23,431 nucleotides of DNA from Ruminococcaceae bacterium UBA1405 (lineage in GTDB: Bacteria > Bacillota > Clostridia > Oscillospirales > Ruminococcaceae): the NCBI GenBank assembly GCA_002305685.1, contig DBQB01000041.1, positions 1 to 23,431 on the forward strand. The letters are read 5' to 3'. Under the pieces are notes generated by a model that searched no databases, was not told the origin of the DNA, and saw only the letters and a list, made by a program, of their open reading frames with translations. Positions within the stretch are counted from its first letter, which is position 1, and every line of letters begins with the position of its first letter. The position numbers were made by a program, and so were the translations under genes. Positions 7,211 through 14,982 of this stretch are shown here, piece after piece.

Positions 7211-7869
7211 TGACTCTGCCGGTAAGCCTTAGGAAGCAAACATGAACAAATGATGCATTGTTGCGGATGGAATATGGAAAGGATGCGACCTCGGAAGATT
7301 TGTCGCTTTCGGAGCATTTGTGCATGAATTGTTTCATTTTTGGGGATTAAAAAGGATATATACACCTATTTTCCGTAAAAAAAGGCAAATATATCAACTT
7401 CGTTTCCTGTTTCTGGTAAAGTAGGAGATAGCGGCGAAAAAGCTTATATCATATTGCCCTGTTTTTCCAACAGTGGCAAATTTTCCAAAATACCATATAA
7501 AGCAAAATGAAACATCGCAAATTTGGCGTATATCGAAGTCTTAGCTTAATATAATTAAGTAAAATGCGGATAAATTTAAAATCATAAGCAGATGAAGGCT
7601 TTCGGCTTTGATTCGGTTGGCAGATACGATTTGTTGTTGCATTGTTTTTTAGAAGGGATGGCGAAAGTTGAGAATGTGCACAAGTGTCCTCGATTTGCGC
7701 ACATAAATTCTATCAAATAGCTGTAAATTTAAAATAAAATTAAAAAAATATATCAAATATATACAAAGAAAGCAATTTATTGTATGCAAACGACGGAAAC
7801 AATTCATGCTTTTGACCTTTTATAGAATACAAATGTGTTTATTTTATGGATACGTTTTTGGATTGGCAC
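7211..7869. other. AT-rich gene-free stretch
   Basis: About 660 bases, clearly richer in A+T than the flanks, with no reading frame that looks coding on either strand. It contains poly-A/T tracts and small palindromes such as CTTAAT-ATA-ATTAAG near 7547. No tRNA, repeat copy or terminator was recognised. It may be regulatory DNA for the M20 operon, a decayed region or acquired DNA; nothing in the sequence decides this. Confidence 0.5.
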
Positions 7870-7898
7870 TTGCAATTTGTTCATATTTTGATAATATA
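7870..7898 (+). promoter_or_regulatory. Candidate promoter of the M20/DUF3100 operon
   Basis: TTGCAA (7870-7875) is followed after 16-17 bases by TAATAT/AATATA (7892-7898). The surroundings are AT-rich, so chance matches are easy. It would give a leader of about 125 bases before the ATG at 8033. Confidence 0.35.
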
Positions 7899-7920
7899 TA
7901 TGTATAAATGTTTTATTTCG

Positions 7921-8026
7921 CTGTCTCAAGACAGAATTTGTGCTGCCTTTCGCAACCGGAAAATCAGGGGTAACACCGACGCGAAGTAAAGCCAAGTTTA
8001 CCGCCAAGGCGGTGTGAAAGGAGTCT
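7921..8026 (+). promoter_or_regulatory. Candidate structured 5' leader of the M20/DUF3100 operon
   Basis: A GC-richer block just downstream of the AT-rich gap can fold in competing ways. CTGTC/GACAG (7921-7934) is a local hairpin. TTCGC (7949-7953) can pair with GCGAA (7981-7985). ACACCG (7973-7978), inside that loop, can pair with CGGTGT (8010-8015), forming a pseudoknot. Alternatively ACCGC (8000-8004) can pair with GCGGT (8009-8013). The last two use the same bases directly before the AAAGGAG ribosome site (8017-8023). This resembles a translation-controlling riboswitch, but I cannot match it to a known class, and it was found by eye only. Confidence 0.35.
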
Positions 8027-8032
8027 GAAAAA

Positions 8033-9349
8033 ATGGGACGGTCTATTGCCGAACTGAAGAAAGCTGCCTGCGAGGCCATTGATAGGCGCCGGGATGATAT
8101 CATCGCGCTGGGAGACGCCATCTTCAACGAGCCGGAGCTGGGCTACAAGGAAGTCAAAACTGCTGCAAAAATCCAGAAGGTATTTGACGATTTGGGGTAT
8201 GAGCACACTGATAACGTTGCGTTGACCGGTGTGATTGCGCCCAGAAAAGGAAAGGAATCCAAACTGCGGGTGGCAGTGATGGCAGAACTGGATGCTGTGG
8301 TGGCTCCCGGACATCCCAACGCAGATAAATGTACCGGTGCGGCGCACGCCTGTGGTCATAACTGCATGATGGCTGCTCTTTCAGGAGTTGCTTATGCTCT
8401 CAAGGATGCAGATATCATGAAAGATCTTTCCGGCGATGTGGTGCTCATGGCGGTGCCCGCTGAGGAGTATGTGGAGATCGGATACCGCAACGAGCTGCGT
8501 AAACAGGGAAAGATTACCTTCCTGGGAGGAAAACAGGAGTTTGTCAAGCTGGGCGTGATGGATGACATCGATATGATGGTCATGCAGCACACCGCCAGCA
8601 CTGAGAATGAAACCATAAAGGTTTCCGCTGGTTCCGGAAGCAATGGCTTTTGTGGCAAACTGATCCATTACATCGGCAAAGAGGCCCATGCAGGCGGCGC
8701 TCCGCATCTGGGCATCAATGCTCTCAATGCGGCCAACATCGGTTTGATGGCTTGCCATCTGCAGCGGGAAACCTTCCGGGATGAGGATCATATCCGGGTA
8801 CATCCCATCATTACAAAGGGCGGCGATCTGGTCAACGTGGTTCCGGCGGATGTCCGGCTGGAAACCTATGTCCGGGGCGCCAATGTGGAAGCGATTTTGG
8901 ACGCCAGCAGAAAGGTCAACCGGGCGTTTGAGGCGGGTGCTTACGCGGTAGGCGCCAAGTGTGAAATCACTGAGCTTCCCGGCTATCTGCCCACCAATCT
9001 CTGCGACGGGCTGCTGGATTTGATGTATGAAAATCTGAAAACGCTGGTGGGTGAGGAACACGCTGTGCGGGTGGCTTCTTCCGGAGCCGGTTCCTCTGAT
9101 GCGGGAGATATCTCCTATTTGATGCCTACCATCCAAGCCAACATCGGCGGCGCTTCCGGCAACTTCCATTCGGAGGATATGCGGATTCCCGACAAAGATA
9201 TGGCATATCTCACCGCAGCCAAGGCTTTGGTGATGACGGTGATCGATTTGCTGGCAGACGGGGCAAAAGCCGGACTGGCCATCAAGGAAAACTTTAAAGC
9301 ACCTATGACCAAGGAACAGTACCTGAAAGAATGGGGCGGTTTGGAATAA
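8033..9349 (+). CDS. M20-family amidohydrolase/peptidase
   Basis: This is a 438-residue zinc-dependent amidohydrolase of the M20 family (M20D/AbgB-like), acting on N-acyl or aminoacyl amide bonds, probably in the cytoplasm as no signal peptide is seen. Metal-site motifs are visible: MAELDAV (83-89), HACGHN (105-110) and the PAEEYVE glutamate pair (Glu144-145). The dimerisation domain follows around GKEAHAGGAPHLGINALNAAN. The C-terminal GAGSSDAGDISYLMPTIQANIGG and the later FHSEDM motif complete the active site. Length is usual for the family. The start has AAAGGAG about ten bases upstream. It heads an operon with two membrane proteins, suggesting it cleaves a compound that they import or export, such as an acylated amino acid or aminobenzoyl-glutamate-like molecule; the substrate is not known. 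Confidence 0.9.
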   Translation: MGRSIAELKKAACEAIDRRRDDIIALGDAIFNEPELGYKEVKTAAKIQKVFDDLGYEHTDNVALTGVIAPRKGKESKLRVAVMAELDAVVAPGHPNADKCTGAAHACGHNCMMAALSGVAYALKDADIMKDLSGDVVLMAVPAEEYVEIGYRNELRKQGKITFLGGKQEFVKLGVMDDIDMMVMQHTASTENETIKVSAGSGSNGFCGKLIHYIGKEAHAGGAPHLGINALNAANIGLMACHLQRETFRDEDHIRVHPIITKGGDLVNVVPADVRLETYVRGANVEAILDASRKVNRAFEAGAYAVGAKCEITELPGYLPTNLCDGLLDLMYENLKTLVGEEHAVRVASSGAGSSDAGDISYLMPTIQANIGGASGNFHSEDMRIPDKDMAYLTAAKALVMTVIDLLADGAKAGLAIKENFKAPMTKEQYLKEWGGLE

Positions 9350-9412
9350 ACAACCGCTTCCGGCGGGATATTTCCAGCTCCATAGCGATAAACAGAAAGA
9401 GAGGAACCCTGT

Positions 9413-10216
9413 ATGAAAGATTTGTTCAAGGATTGGCGCGTGCACGTTCTATGTCTGGCTTTGACGGTGGTTGCCGAGCTGATTGCGACCCAGAAATTTA
9501 CGCTCTTTGGGAAATTTGGCGTATCCCTTTTCCCTATGCTCTATGCGCTGATTTTAGGTATCCTTCTGGCAATCTTTAAGGCGATTCCCAAGTCCATGAT
9601 GGAGACGGCATCCCCCTATATCGGTATCAGCGTAATGTTTTTGACCGCTAAGGTTTCCGCCAGCATTGGCCCCAACCTGGAAGCCATTCTCAAAGCTGGT
9701 CCCGCTCTGATCCTTCAAGAGTTTGGTAACCTGGGCACCATCTTCTTTGCGCTTCCCGTCGCTGTGTTTGTCTTTAAGATGGGACGTGCTGCCGTAGGTT
9801 GTTCTTTCTCCATCTCCCGCGAAGGCTCTCTTGCCATCATCGGCGATCTTTACGGTCTGGATTCTGAAGAGGGCCAGGGCGTTATGGGCGGTTATATTAC
9901 CGGTACCCTTCTGGGCACCCTGTTTAATGGACTGATGGCCTCCCTATTATGTTCTCTGGGTATCTTCCATCCCTATTCCCTGGCTATGGCAGCTGGAACC
10001 GGTTCCGCTTCCATGATGTCCGCAGCGCTGGCACCTGTTGTGGACGCGTTCCCTGAGATGGCTGAGCAGGTGGAAGCCTACGCCGCTACCAGCCAGGTAC
10101 TTTCCAGTGTGGACGGTCTGTATATGGGACTGTTCCTTGCCATTCCCATCACCAACTGGTTGTACCGCATCTTTAAGGGTGAAAAGAAACCGGAAAAGAA
10201 AACCGCTGCGAAATAA
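9413..10216 (+). CDS. DUF3100-family integral membrane protein, putative transporter
   Basis: This 267-residue protein has about seven or eight membrane segments. The opening DWRVHVLCLALTVVAELIATQKF followed by LFPMLYALILGIL, and the middle ISREGSLAIIGDLYGLDSEEGQGVMGGYITG, followed by MAAGTGSASMMSAALAP, agree with what I recall of the DUF3100 family, whose function is undefined. The small-residue-rich GTGSASMM segment and reentrant-like loops suggest a transporter. It starts 63 bases after the M20 gene with AGAGAGG as ribosome site, and the next gene follows after 14 bases, so the three form an operon. It lies in the cytoplasmic membrane. Its lysine-rich tail (KGEKKPEKKTAAK) is cytoplasmic by the positive-inside rule. 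Confidence 0.75.
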   Translation: MKDLFKDWRVHVLCLALTVVAELIATQKFTLFGKFGVSLFPMLYALILGILLAIFKAIPKSMMETASPYIGISVMFLTAKVSASIGPNLEAILKAGPALILQEFGNLGTIFFALPVAVFVFKMGRAAVGCSFSISREGSLAIIGDLYGLDSEEGQGVMGGYITGTLLGTLFNGLMASLLCSLGIFHPYSLAMAAGTGSASMMSAALAPVVDAFPEMAEQVEAYAATSQVLSSVDGLYMGLFLAIPITNWLYRIFKGEKKPEKKTAAK

Positions 10217-10230
10217 GGGAGGGTTAAAAT

Positions 10231-10713
10231 ATGTCTGTATGGGCAATACGTATTAAAGTTCTACTTCTTTCGGGAATTTTTGTTTCCATCGCAAACTGGA
10301 TCTCCACTGTTAGAGCCGGAGGAGAGGTGGTTCTTCCTTGGGAAGCTTTCCCTGCTCTGATTACCATGTTTATCGCGATTGTAGTCGGATGTCTTGTGCA
10401 GGATCTGTTCCAAAAGGTATTTCATATCACTGCTCCCTCAATTCTCTTTATTTCGCTGGTGGTTGTGCTGATCAGTATTCCGGGGCTGTCTCCCATCGCG
10501 GCTTTTGTGGAGGAGAGCTTCAACAAAGTCGGTTTGCTGCCGCTGTGTACTCCCATTCTGGCCTATGCCGGTATCTCCATCGGCAAGGATCTGGATGCTT
10601 TCAAAAAGCAAGGTGTTGCGATTGTATGTACCGCCTTGTGTACCTTTGTTGGTACTTATATAGGTTCCGCCATCATCGCAGAAATCATCCTGCGGGTGAC
10701 CGGCGTTATCTGA
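10231..10713 (+). CDS. Small integral membrane protein, probable partner of the DUF3100 protein
   Basis: This 160-residue protein has about four or five membrane helices: residues 7-26, 38-60, 66-84, 100-118 and 132-156. I do not recognise a named family with confidence. The layout of short helices with a conserved-looking GCLVQDLFQK and a later GISIGKDLDAFKKQG resembles small subunits of two-part membrane carriers (LrgA/MadL-like) only in general style. Position is informative: it begins 14 bases after the DUF3100 stop with GGGAGGG as ribosome site, and a terminator follows it. It is therefore likely co-produced with the DUF3100 protein and may complete a transporter that serves the M20 hydrolase. 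Confidence 0.7.
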   Translation: MSVWAIRIKVLLLSGIFVSIANWISTVRAGGEVVLPWEAFPALITMFIAIVVGCLVQDLFQKVFHITAPSILFISLVVVLISIPGLSPIAAFVEESFNKVGLLPLCTPILAYAGISIGKDLDAFKKQGVAIVCTALCTFVGTYIGSAIIAEIILRVTGVI

Positions 10714-10738
10714 TTTCTGTTTCAGGTTAGGTTCATGG

Positions 10739-10770
10739 AAGGCTGCCGCTGTATAGGGGTAGCCTTTTTC
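10739..10770 (+). terminator. Terminator of the M20/DUF3100 operon
   Basis: AAGGCTGCC (10739-10747) pairs with GGTAGCCTT (10758-10766) with one G-T pair, followed by TTTC. The stretch 10771-11045 has no recognised gene. Confidence 0.75.
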
Positions 10771-11045
10771 TATGTATGTTTGACTGGTTTTCTTTAGGCA
10801 GCGCTTTCTTGGAAGGACGGTTACATTTTGCCGCTGTCTTTTTGTGAGCCCTGTCATTACAAAAGAGAAAGATGAATCACGAAAAAATGTTTATTTCCAG
10901 ATAAAATATACAATGTGTATAGCAAAATTGCGATGTTCCATAGAATATCAGAGGGAAATCTCAAGAAGTTTCTGAGAAGAAATCCAAAAATCGGCTAATA
11001 ACAGATCAAAGACAAGTTCCTTGTTGATGTAGAATTTTAAAACGA

Positions 11046-11086
11046 AACAGCCTCATTTTGTACGAACGGTACAAAATGAGGCTGTT
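11046..11086 (-). terminator. Perfect 18-bp hairpin downstream of the TPM-domain gene
   Basis: AACAGCCTCATTTTGTAC (11046-11063) and its exact complement (11069-11086) surround a five-base loop. On the minus strand the hairpin is followed by TCGTTTT, so it probably ends the minus-strand operon. The A/T-rich lower stem may also stop plus-strand transcription. Confidence 0.65.
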
Positions 11087-11150
11087 AAACATTTAAGCGT
11101 CAAAAATTTTTGCCTGTGATCGTTCGGCTGTGTGATACAAAAGGTATGGG

Positions 11151-12062
11151 TTAGCGCCTTCCTGCGCCTCCTCCGCGGCTTCTGCCGCCGCCACCAGAAC
11201 GGCGGGCGCCGCCCCCAAAGCTATGCGATCCACCGCCGGGCCGCTTTACAGGGCGGTTTGCTCCTCCGCCGAATCCAGCGCCTGGCCTGGAACCAAAATT
11301 GCCTGGACGCGGTCCAAAATTGCCGAAATGTGGGCCGGGACCATACCGACGAACCCTGCGGTCCATATGAACCGGAGGATAAGGCGGACGGCGATACCGC
11401 CTGCCTATAGAGCCGCGCAGCACCGTGGAACCCAGCGATAGGCCGATCACCGCAAAAAGGATGATCCAGAAAAGCAGATCCTCCACAAAATTTCCGGTAT
11501 CGGATTCAGAATTCTCATGCTGTCCGAATCCGGCATCCCCGTCAAGGGTAACGTGATAGTGCTGGGCAAGAATTTCAGCAATCTCATCAAAAACCTCGGT
11601 GACAAACCGATCGTACTGCTGCTGGGAAAAAAGGTCGTCCCGGTTTTCGTCAAGAATTTTGCTGAGCGTTCCGGAGCTCAGAACCTTTTCCAGCCCGGTC
11701 CCCACCGTGATCCAATATTTTTCCTCGCCGGGGGAGAGCAGCAGCAGTACCCCATTGTTTTCCTCTTTAGAACCGATTCCCCAGTCATTGAACAGCTGAT
11801 AGGCATACTCTTCGCTGTTGAGTCCATCCAAAAAGTCCACCGTCACCGTGACGATCTGGGCGCCGGTTTGCGGCTCCAGCAGATCGTTTGTTTGCAGCAG
11901 ATGATCTTCGGTCTCCTCGGAGAGGATTGAGGCGAAATCGTTGACGTAAAACGTCTGGGTAGGGGATGGAAGATCGACGCCGGAAACAACAAAGGTGGGA
12001 GAGATCAGGAGAAACAGCAACACTGGCACAAGCAGAACAGATAACCTGTGTTTGATCTTCAT
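11151..12062 (-). CDS. TPM-domain membrane protein with Gly/Arg-rich tail
   Basis: This is a 303-residue exported, membrane-anchored protein. A signal peptide covers residues 1-27 (MKIKHRLSVLLVPVLLFLLIS). The TPM domain runs from about residue 33 to 170: FYVNDFASILSEETEDHLLQ, then TGAQIVTVTVDFLDG, then GVLLLLSPGEEKYWITVGTGLEKVL. One membrane helix (DLLFWIILFAVIGLSLGSTVL, near 187-207) follows. The rest is an unusual low-complexity tail rich in Arg, Pro and Gly, ending in Gly/Arg repeats. TPM domains are linked to acid phosphatase activity in plants and to membrane roles in bacteria, where they often neighbour lemA. Here a LemA-like gene lies 18 bases upstream in the same operon. The start has GGGAGG upstream. 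The function of this copy is unproven. Confidence 0.85.
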   Translation of the reverse strand: MKIKHRLSVLLVPVLLFLLISPTFVVSGVDLPSPTQTFYVNDFASILSEETEDHLLQTNDLLEPQTGAQIVTVTVDFLDGLNSEEYAYQLFNDWGIGSKEENNGVLLLLSPGEEKYWITVGTGLEKVLSSGTLSKILDENRDDLFSQQQYDRFVTEVFDEIAEILAQHYHVTLDGDAGFGQHENSESDTGNFVEDLLFWIILFAVIGLSLGSTVLRGSIGRRYRRPPYPPVHMDRRVRRYGPGPHFGNFGPRPGNFGSRPGAGFGGGANRPVKRPGGGSHSFGGGARRSGGGGRSRGGGAGRR

Positions 12063-12080
12063 TTTTTAACCTCCCTGTGT

Positions 12081-12644
12081 CTACTGAAAAAGTTCTGCTT
12101 TTGGCACCCCAAGAAGCTGAGCGAGCAGTGCAGCCGGAAAACCGTCCAGCTTTTGATTGTATTCCAGGGCCAGACGATTATAGGGATCGTGGCTGATGGT
12201 GTCGTTGCGGCTAAGCAGGTCCGCATAGAGGGAACGGCGGTAATCCTGATCCTTTTCACTCAGCGGCGCGTTGCCCAGCGTTTCATAGAGGATGGCGGTG
12301 GCGTCGGTGAGCCGATTGTTGGCCTGATATTTTTCTGATGGCGTCTGGGCGTTTTCCAAATCCAGGCGAGCCTGAAGCGTTTGGGCGATGGACGGGTCCT
12401 CCGCGTCCAGATAGCGCCGGGCCACAGTTACCAGATTCTGTGCCAACAGCATCCGTTCCTCCAAATCACTTTGGATCGAAAGTCCGTCTTGATACGCACC
12501 TTGATAGAATTCCTGTTCCAAGTCGTTATAGAACCGATACATGGTGCGCAAAAATCCCAGTGGAATGGCCAAAAGGATTGCCAGCACCATAACAGCGATG
12601 GCAACCTTACAGTCTTTTTTGTAAATTGTCTTGCCCAAAGCCAT
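12081..12644 (-). CDS. LemA-like membrane protein
   Basis: This is a 187-residue protein with one N-terminal membrane helix (CKVAIAVMVLAILLAIPLGFL) and an extracytoplasmic helical domain. The segment LEERMLLAQNLVTVARRYL and the end DPYNRLALEYNQKLDGFPAALLAQLLGVPKAELF fit the LemA pattern, in which a YN-x-x-V-x-x-YN block is followed by FP and a closing phenylalanine. LemA proteins form four-helix bundles and their biochemical role is unclear. Similarity is partial, so LemA-like is safer than LemA. An ATG two codons upstream (12650) sits only one base after the AAAGGAG site; the ATG at 12644 has normal spacing and is preferred. It lies between TelA and TPM genes in one operon. Confidence 0.7.
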   Translation of the reverse strand: MALGKTIYKKDCKVAIAVMVLAILLAIPLGFLRTMYRFYNDLEQEFYQGAYQDGLSIQSDLEERMLLAQNLVTVARRYLDAEDPSIAQTLQARLDLENAQTPSEKYQANNRLTDATAILYETLGNAPLSEKDQDYRRSLYADLLSRNDTISHDPYNRLALEYNQKLDGFPAALLAQLLGVPKAELFQ

Positions 12645-12682
12645 AGACATTCTCCTTTCGTCTCTCAGAGAGAGTAAGATAA

Positions 12683-12712
12683 GCGCGCCGCAAAACTGTT
12701 GATGCGGCGCGC
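12683..12712 (-). terminator. GC-rich hairpin between telA and the LemA-like gene
   Basis: GCGCGCCGC (12683-12691) and GCGGCGCGC (12704-12712) are exact complements around a 12-base loop. There is no clear T-run on either side, so it may be a transcript-processing or partial attenuation structure within the operon. Confidence 0.45.
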
Positions 12713-12737
12713 CGTATGCTTGGGCCGATGTTTGGGT

Positions 12738-13886
12738 TTATCCGCGGATATCCAGCAGTTTTTTGCGCAGTTCACCCTCAATCTGCTGCAGTTCCTTTTC
12801 TGCCTGGCGGCGTTTTTCCCGTCCGTCATCCTGGATGCGGGTTACTTCCTCCAAGGTGGAGATCAGCTGCTGGTTGGTATATTTGAGGGTTTCGATGTCC
12901 ACAATCCCCCGCTCCGATTCCTTGGCGGTGGCAATGGTGGACATTTTCAGGGTGTCTGCATTTTTCTTCAGCAGTGTGTTGGTCATGTCGGTAACAGCTC
13001 TTTGCGCTTCCATAGCCTGTTGGGAATGGGCAAGGCCTAACGCCAATACCATTTGACTTTTCCACAGTGGGATGGTGTTCACCACAGTGGATTGGATCTT
13101 CTCCGCCATGATGCTGTCGTTGTTCTGCACCAGACGAAGCTGAGGCCCCATCTGGATGGATACCATTCGGGTAAGCTCCAGATCGTGCAGTTTTTTCTCA
13201 AAACGGTCGCAAAGGGAGGCTAGGTCGTTGGCGGCCTGGGCGTCCTCCGGAAGACCGGAGGCTTTGGCTTTGGAGATCTTTTCCTGGAGCTCGGTGCTGC
13301 GCACCTGGGCAAGTTTCTTTTTGCCTGCCAGGATATACATGGAAAGCTCCTTATAATAGGTCATGTTCATCTCGTACATCTTGTCCAGAATGGCGATATC
13401 TTTGAGAAGCTGTACCTTATGGCCATCCAAAACCTCCACAATCTGATCGACATTGGTCTCCACCTTGTTGTATTTGGCCTTCATGGTGCTGAGTTTATCG
13501 GCGCTGCGTTTAAAAAGGCCAAAAATTCCCTTGGATTCCTCCTCCGCGTCAAAGTTGCGCAGCTGGGAAATGAGGGATACCACCTGTTCTCCGACCTCTC
13601 CCAGGTCCTTGGTCTGGACATTGGCCAGAGCGCTTTCGGAAAAGCTGGCAACCTTTTGCTGTGCGCCGGCGCCATATTGCAGCACCAGGTTGGAATTGGT
13701 GATATCAATCTGCTTAGAAAAATCCTCTACCATTTTGCGTTCTTCCGGGGTGAGGGCGCTTTCGTCCAATATGGCAGGATCAGCAGGCTTTTCCTCCTCC
13801 TGCTGGGTCGCCGTGGTTCCGAACGGGTCCAGCGTCAGATTGGGGGTAGGGGTTTGATCCAGAGTCAATTTGATTTCATCGGACAT
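12738..13886 (-). CDS. telA: TelA-family toxic anion resistance protein
   Basis: This is a 382-residue, mostly helical, soluble protein of the TelA/YaaN family (tellurite or toxic-anion resistance, also linked to cell-envelope stress). The N-terminus is low-complexity and acidic (1-45). The body holds long helices with the family blocks GIFGLFKRSADKLSTMKAKYNKVETNVDQIV, KVQLLKDIAILDKMYEMNMTYYKELSMYILAGK and VQNNDSIMAEKIQSTVVNTIPLWKSQMVLALGL, which are the most conserved parts of TelA proteins. Length matches the family. It starts with AAAGGAAG upstream, 71 bases after the XpaC-like gene. The XpaC-TelA pair is conserved in Bacillus (xpaC-yaaN). Its biochemical function is not established even in model species. 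Confidence 0.9.
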   Translation of the reverse strand: MSDEIKLTLDQTPTPNLTLDPFGTTATQQEEEKPADPAILDESALTPEERKMVEDFSKQIDITNSNLVLQYGAGAQQKVASFSESALANVQTKDLGEVGEQVVSLISQLRNFDAEEESKGIFGLFKRSADKLSTMKAKYNKVETNVDQIVEVLDGHKVQLLKDIAILDKMYEMNMTYYKELSMYILAGKKKLAQVRSTELQEKISKAKASGLPEDAQAANDLASLCDRFEKKLHDLELTRMVSIQMGPQLRLVQNNDSIMAEKIQSTVVNTIPLWKSQMVLALGLAHSQQAMEAQRAVTDMTNTLLKKNADTLKMSTIATAKESERGIVDIETLKYTNQQLISTLEEVTRIQDDGREKRRQAEKELQQIEGELRKKLLDIRG

Positions 13887-13957
13887 GGTGCTTCTTCCTT
13901 TCTGGTATGGATTGATATTTTTGGGCGTATTTAGTTCCGTTGGAAAAGGAGTACCGT

Positions 13958-14662
13958 TTATTTTTGCTTTTTCAGCTGAAAATCATCATCCGAAAGCCCT
14001 TCCTGGGCTAACATGGTTTCCATCACCGAGATGTCGCTGGAGATATCCAGGGCATCCGCCTGGAACAGATTGTCCAGCTGTTTTTCGAAGGCCAGGACAA
14101 CCGAGTCCATCATCATGGTTATGTCGTTCATGGAACTGCGTATATTCTGTCCTTCCACCCCTTGCTGGCTGAGGGTATCGTAGGCGTTAAGCAGCTTCAG
14201 GGTAGTGGGAAGATAATAACCCATGAATTTGCGAATCTGCGAGATTTTATCGGGATTTTGTAAGATATGGTCGAATATTTTTCGAGTGATATCCTCCAGG
14301 CGGCTGATTTTTTCGCTCAGCTCCGGGTCAGGGATCCGGTCGTTCACCTCCCGGATTTGACGCAGATACTCTCGTCCTTCTGCAACGATACGATCCACTT
14401 GGGTATCTCCGGTTTCCACCGTCTCCTCCTGCTGTTGAATCTGTTGGGTTTTTCCGGGAAACAGTTTGCGAAAGCTGAAAAACGCCGCGAGAGAGATACA
14501 AGCAGCGATAAAAAAATCTGAAAGACGATAGAGGGGAAACAGCAGAGCATAGATCACCCAGCATGCTGCAACGGCGTAAAACGGTATGGGAGAAGGGTGA
14601 ACGACTGTTACCTGATGGGATTCAGGCTGGATGTGGAGCACTTTTTTGTCTGTTTTTTTCAT
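13958..14662 (-). CDS. xpaC: XpaC-like protein (5-bromo-4-chloroindolyl phosphate hydrolysis family)
   Basis: This 234-residue membrane protein has a short basic N-terminus, two close membrane helices (about residues 27-46 and 48-66) and a cytoplasmic helical domain. The segments VDRIVAEGREYLRQIREVNDRIPDPELSEKISRLEDITRKIF and FMGYYLPTTLKLLNAYDTLSQQGVEGQNI match the XpaC pattern, in which the YYLPTTLKLL block is diagnostic. The family name comes from an indicator-dye phenotype in Bacillus; the real role is unknown. It is the first gene of the operon XpaC, TelA, LemA-like, TPM. The ATG at 14662 follows an AAGGTGATG site. The family assignment is firm, the function is not. Confidence 0.85.
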   Translation of the reverse strand: MKKTDKKVLHIQPESHQVTVVHPSPIPFYAVAACWVIYALLFPLYRLSDFFIAACISLAAFFSFRKLFPGKTQQIQQQEETVETGDTQVDRIVAEGREYLRQIREVNDRIPDPELSEKISRLEDITRKIFDHILQNPDKISQIRKFMGYYLPTTLKLLNAYDTLSQQGVEGQNIRSSMNDITMMMDSVVLAFEKQLDNLFQADALDISSDISVMETMLAQEGLSDDDFQLKKQK

Positions 14663-14982
14663 TCAGGCATCACCTTGGCTTTACAAAATAAAAAATTATT
14701 TCACAGCGTATTTTGTATAGAATAGCAACTAACATCATTGTAAAAGGATTATTCGGTACTGTCAAGCGATACCGATAAAAGGAGGTTTTCTTTAAAATAC
14801 ATTTACATTTTCCGCGATAAAAATCATGACGTTATCACGGCGCAAACACATTTTCGTCACAGGGGGCTGGTATCGTATCTATTGGAAACAGGCCAACGGC
14901 CGGATAACGAGAAATCACTGATACGCGAAGCGGCGTACCCAATTTTCATGAAAGCCGTTTCGATGGAAAGGAATGACCCGAT
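14663..14982. other. Divergent intergenic region with a possible coding remnant
   Basis: This 320-base gap separates the minus-strand XpaC operon and the plus-strand efflux operon. AAAGGAGG (14778-14785) has no ATG, GTG or TTG at a suitable distance, yet the frame after it is open from about 14795 to a TGA (14984-14986) that overlaps the ATG of the next gene as ATGA. The frame reads like protein (for example THFRHRGLVSYLLETGQRP) but I do not recognise it. It may be a short gene that lost its start codon, or chance. No convincing promoter was found by eye on either strand. Confidence 0.3.

Noticed and set aside
8381..9445. 354-codon minus-strand open frame opposite the M20 gene
   Set aside because: Shadow frame; the plus strand encodes HACGH and the other M20 motifs.
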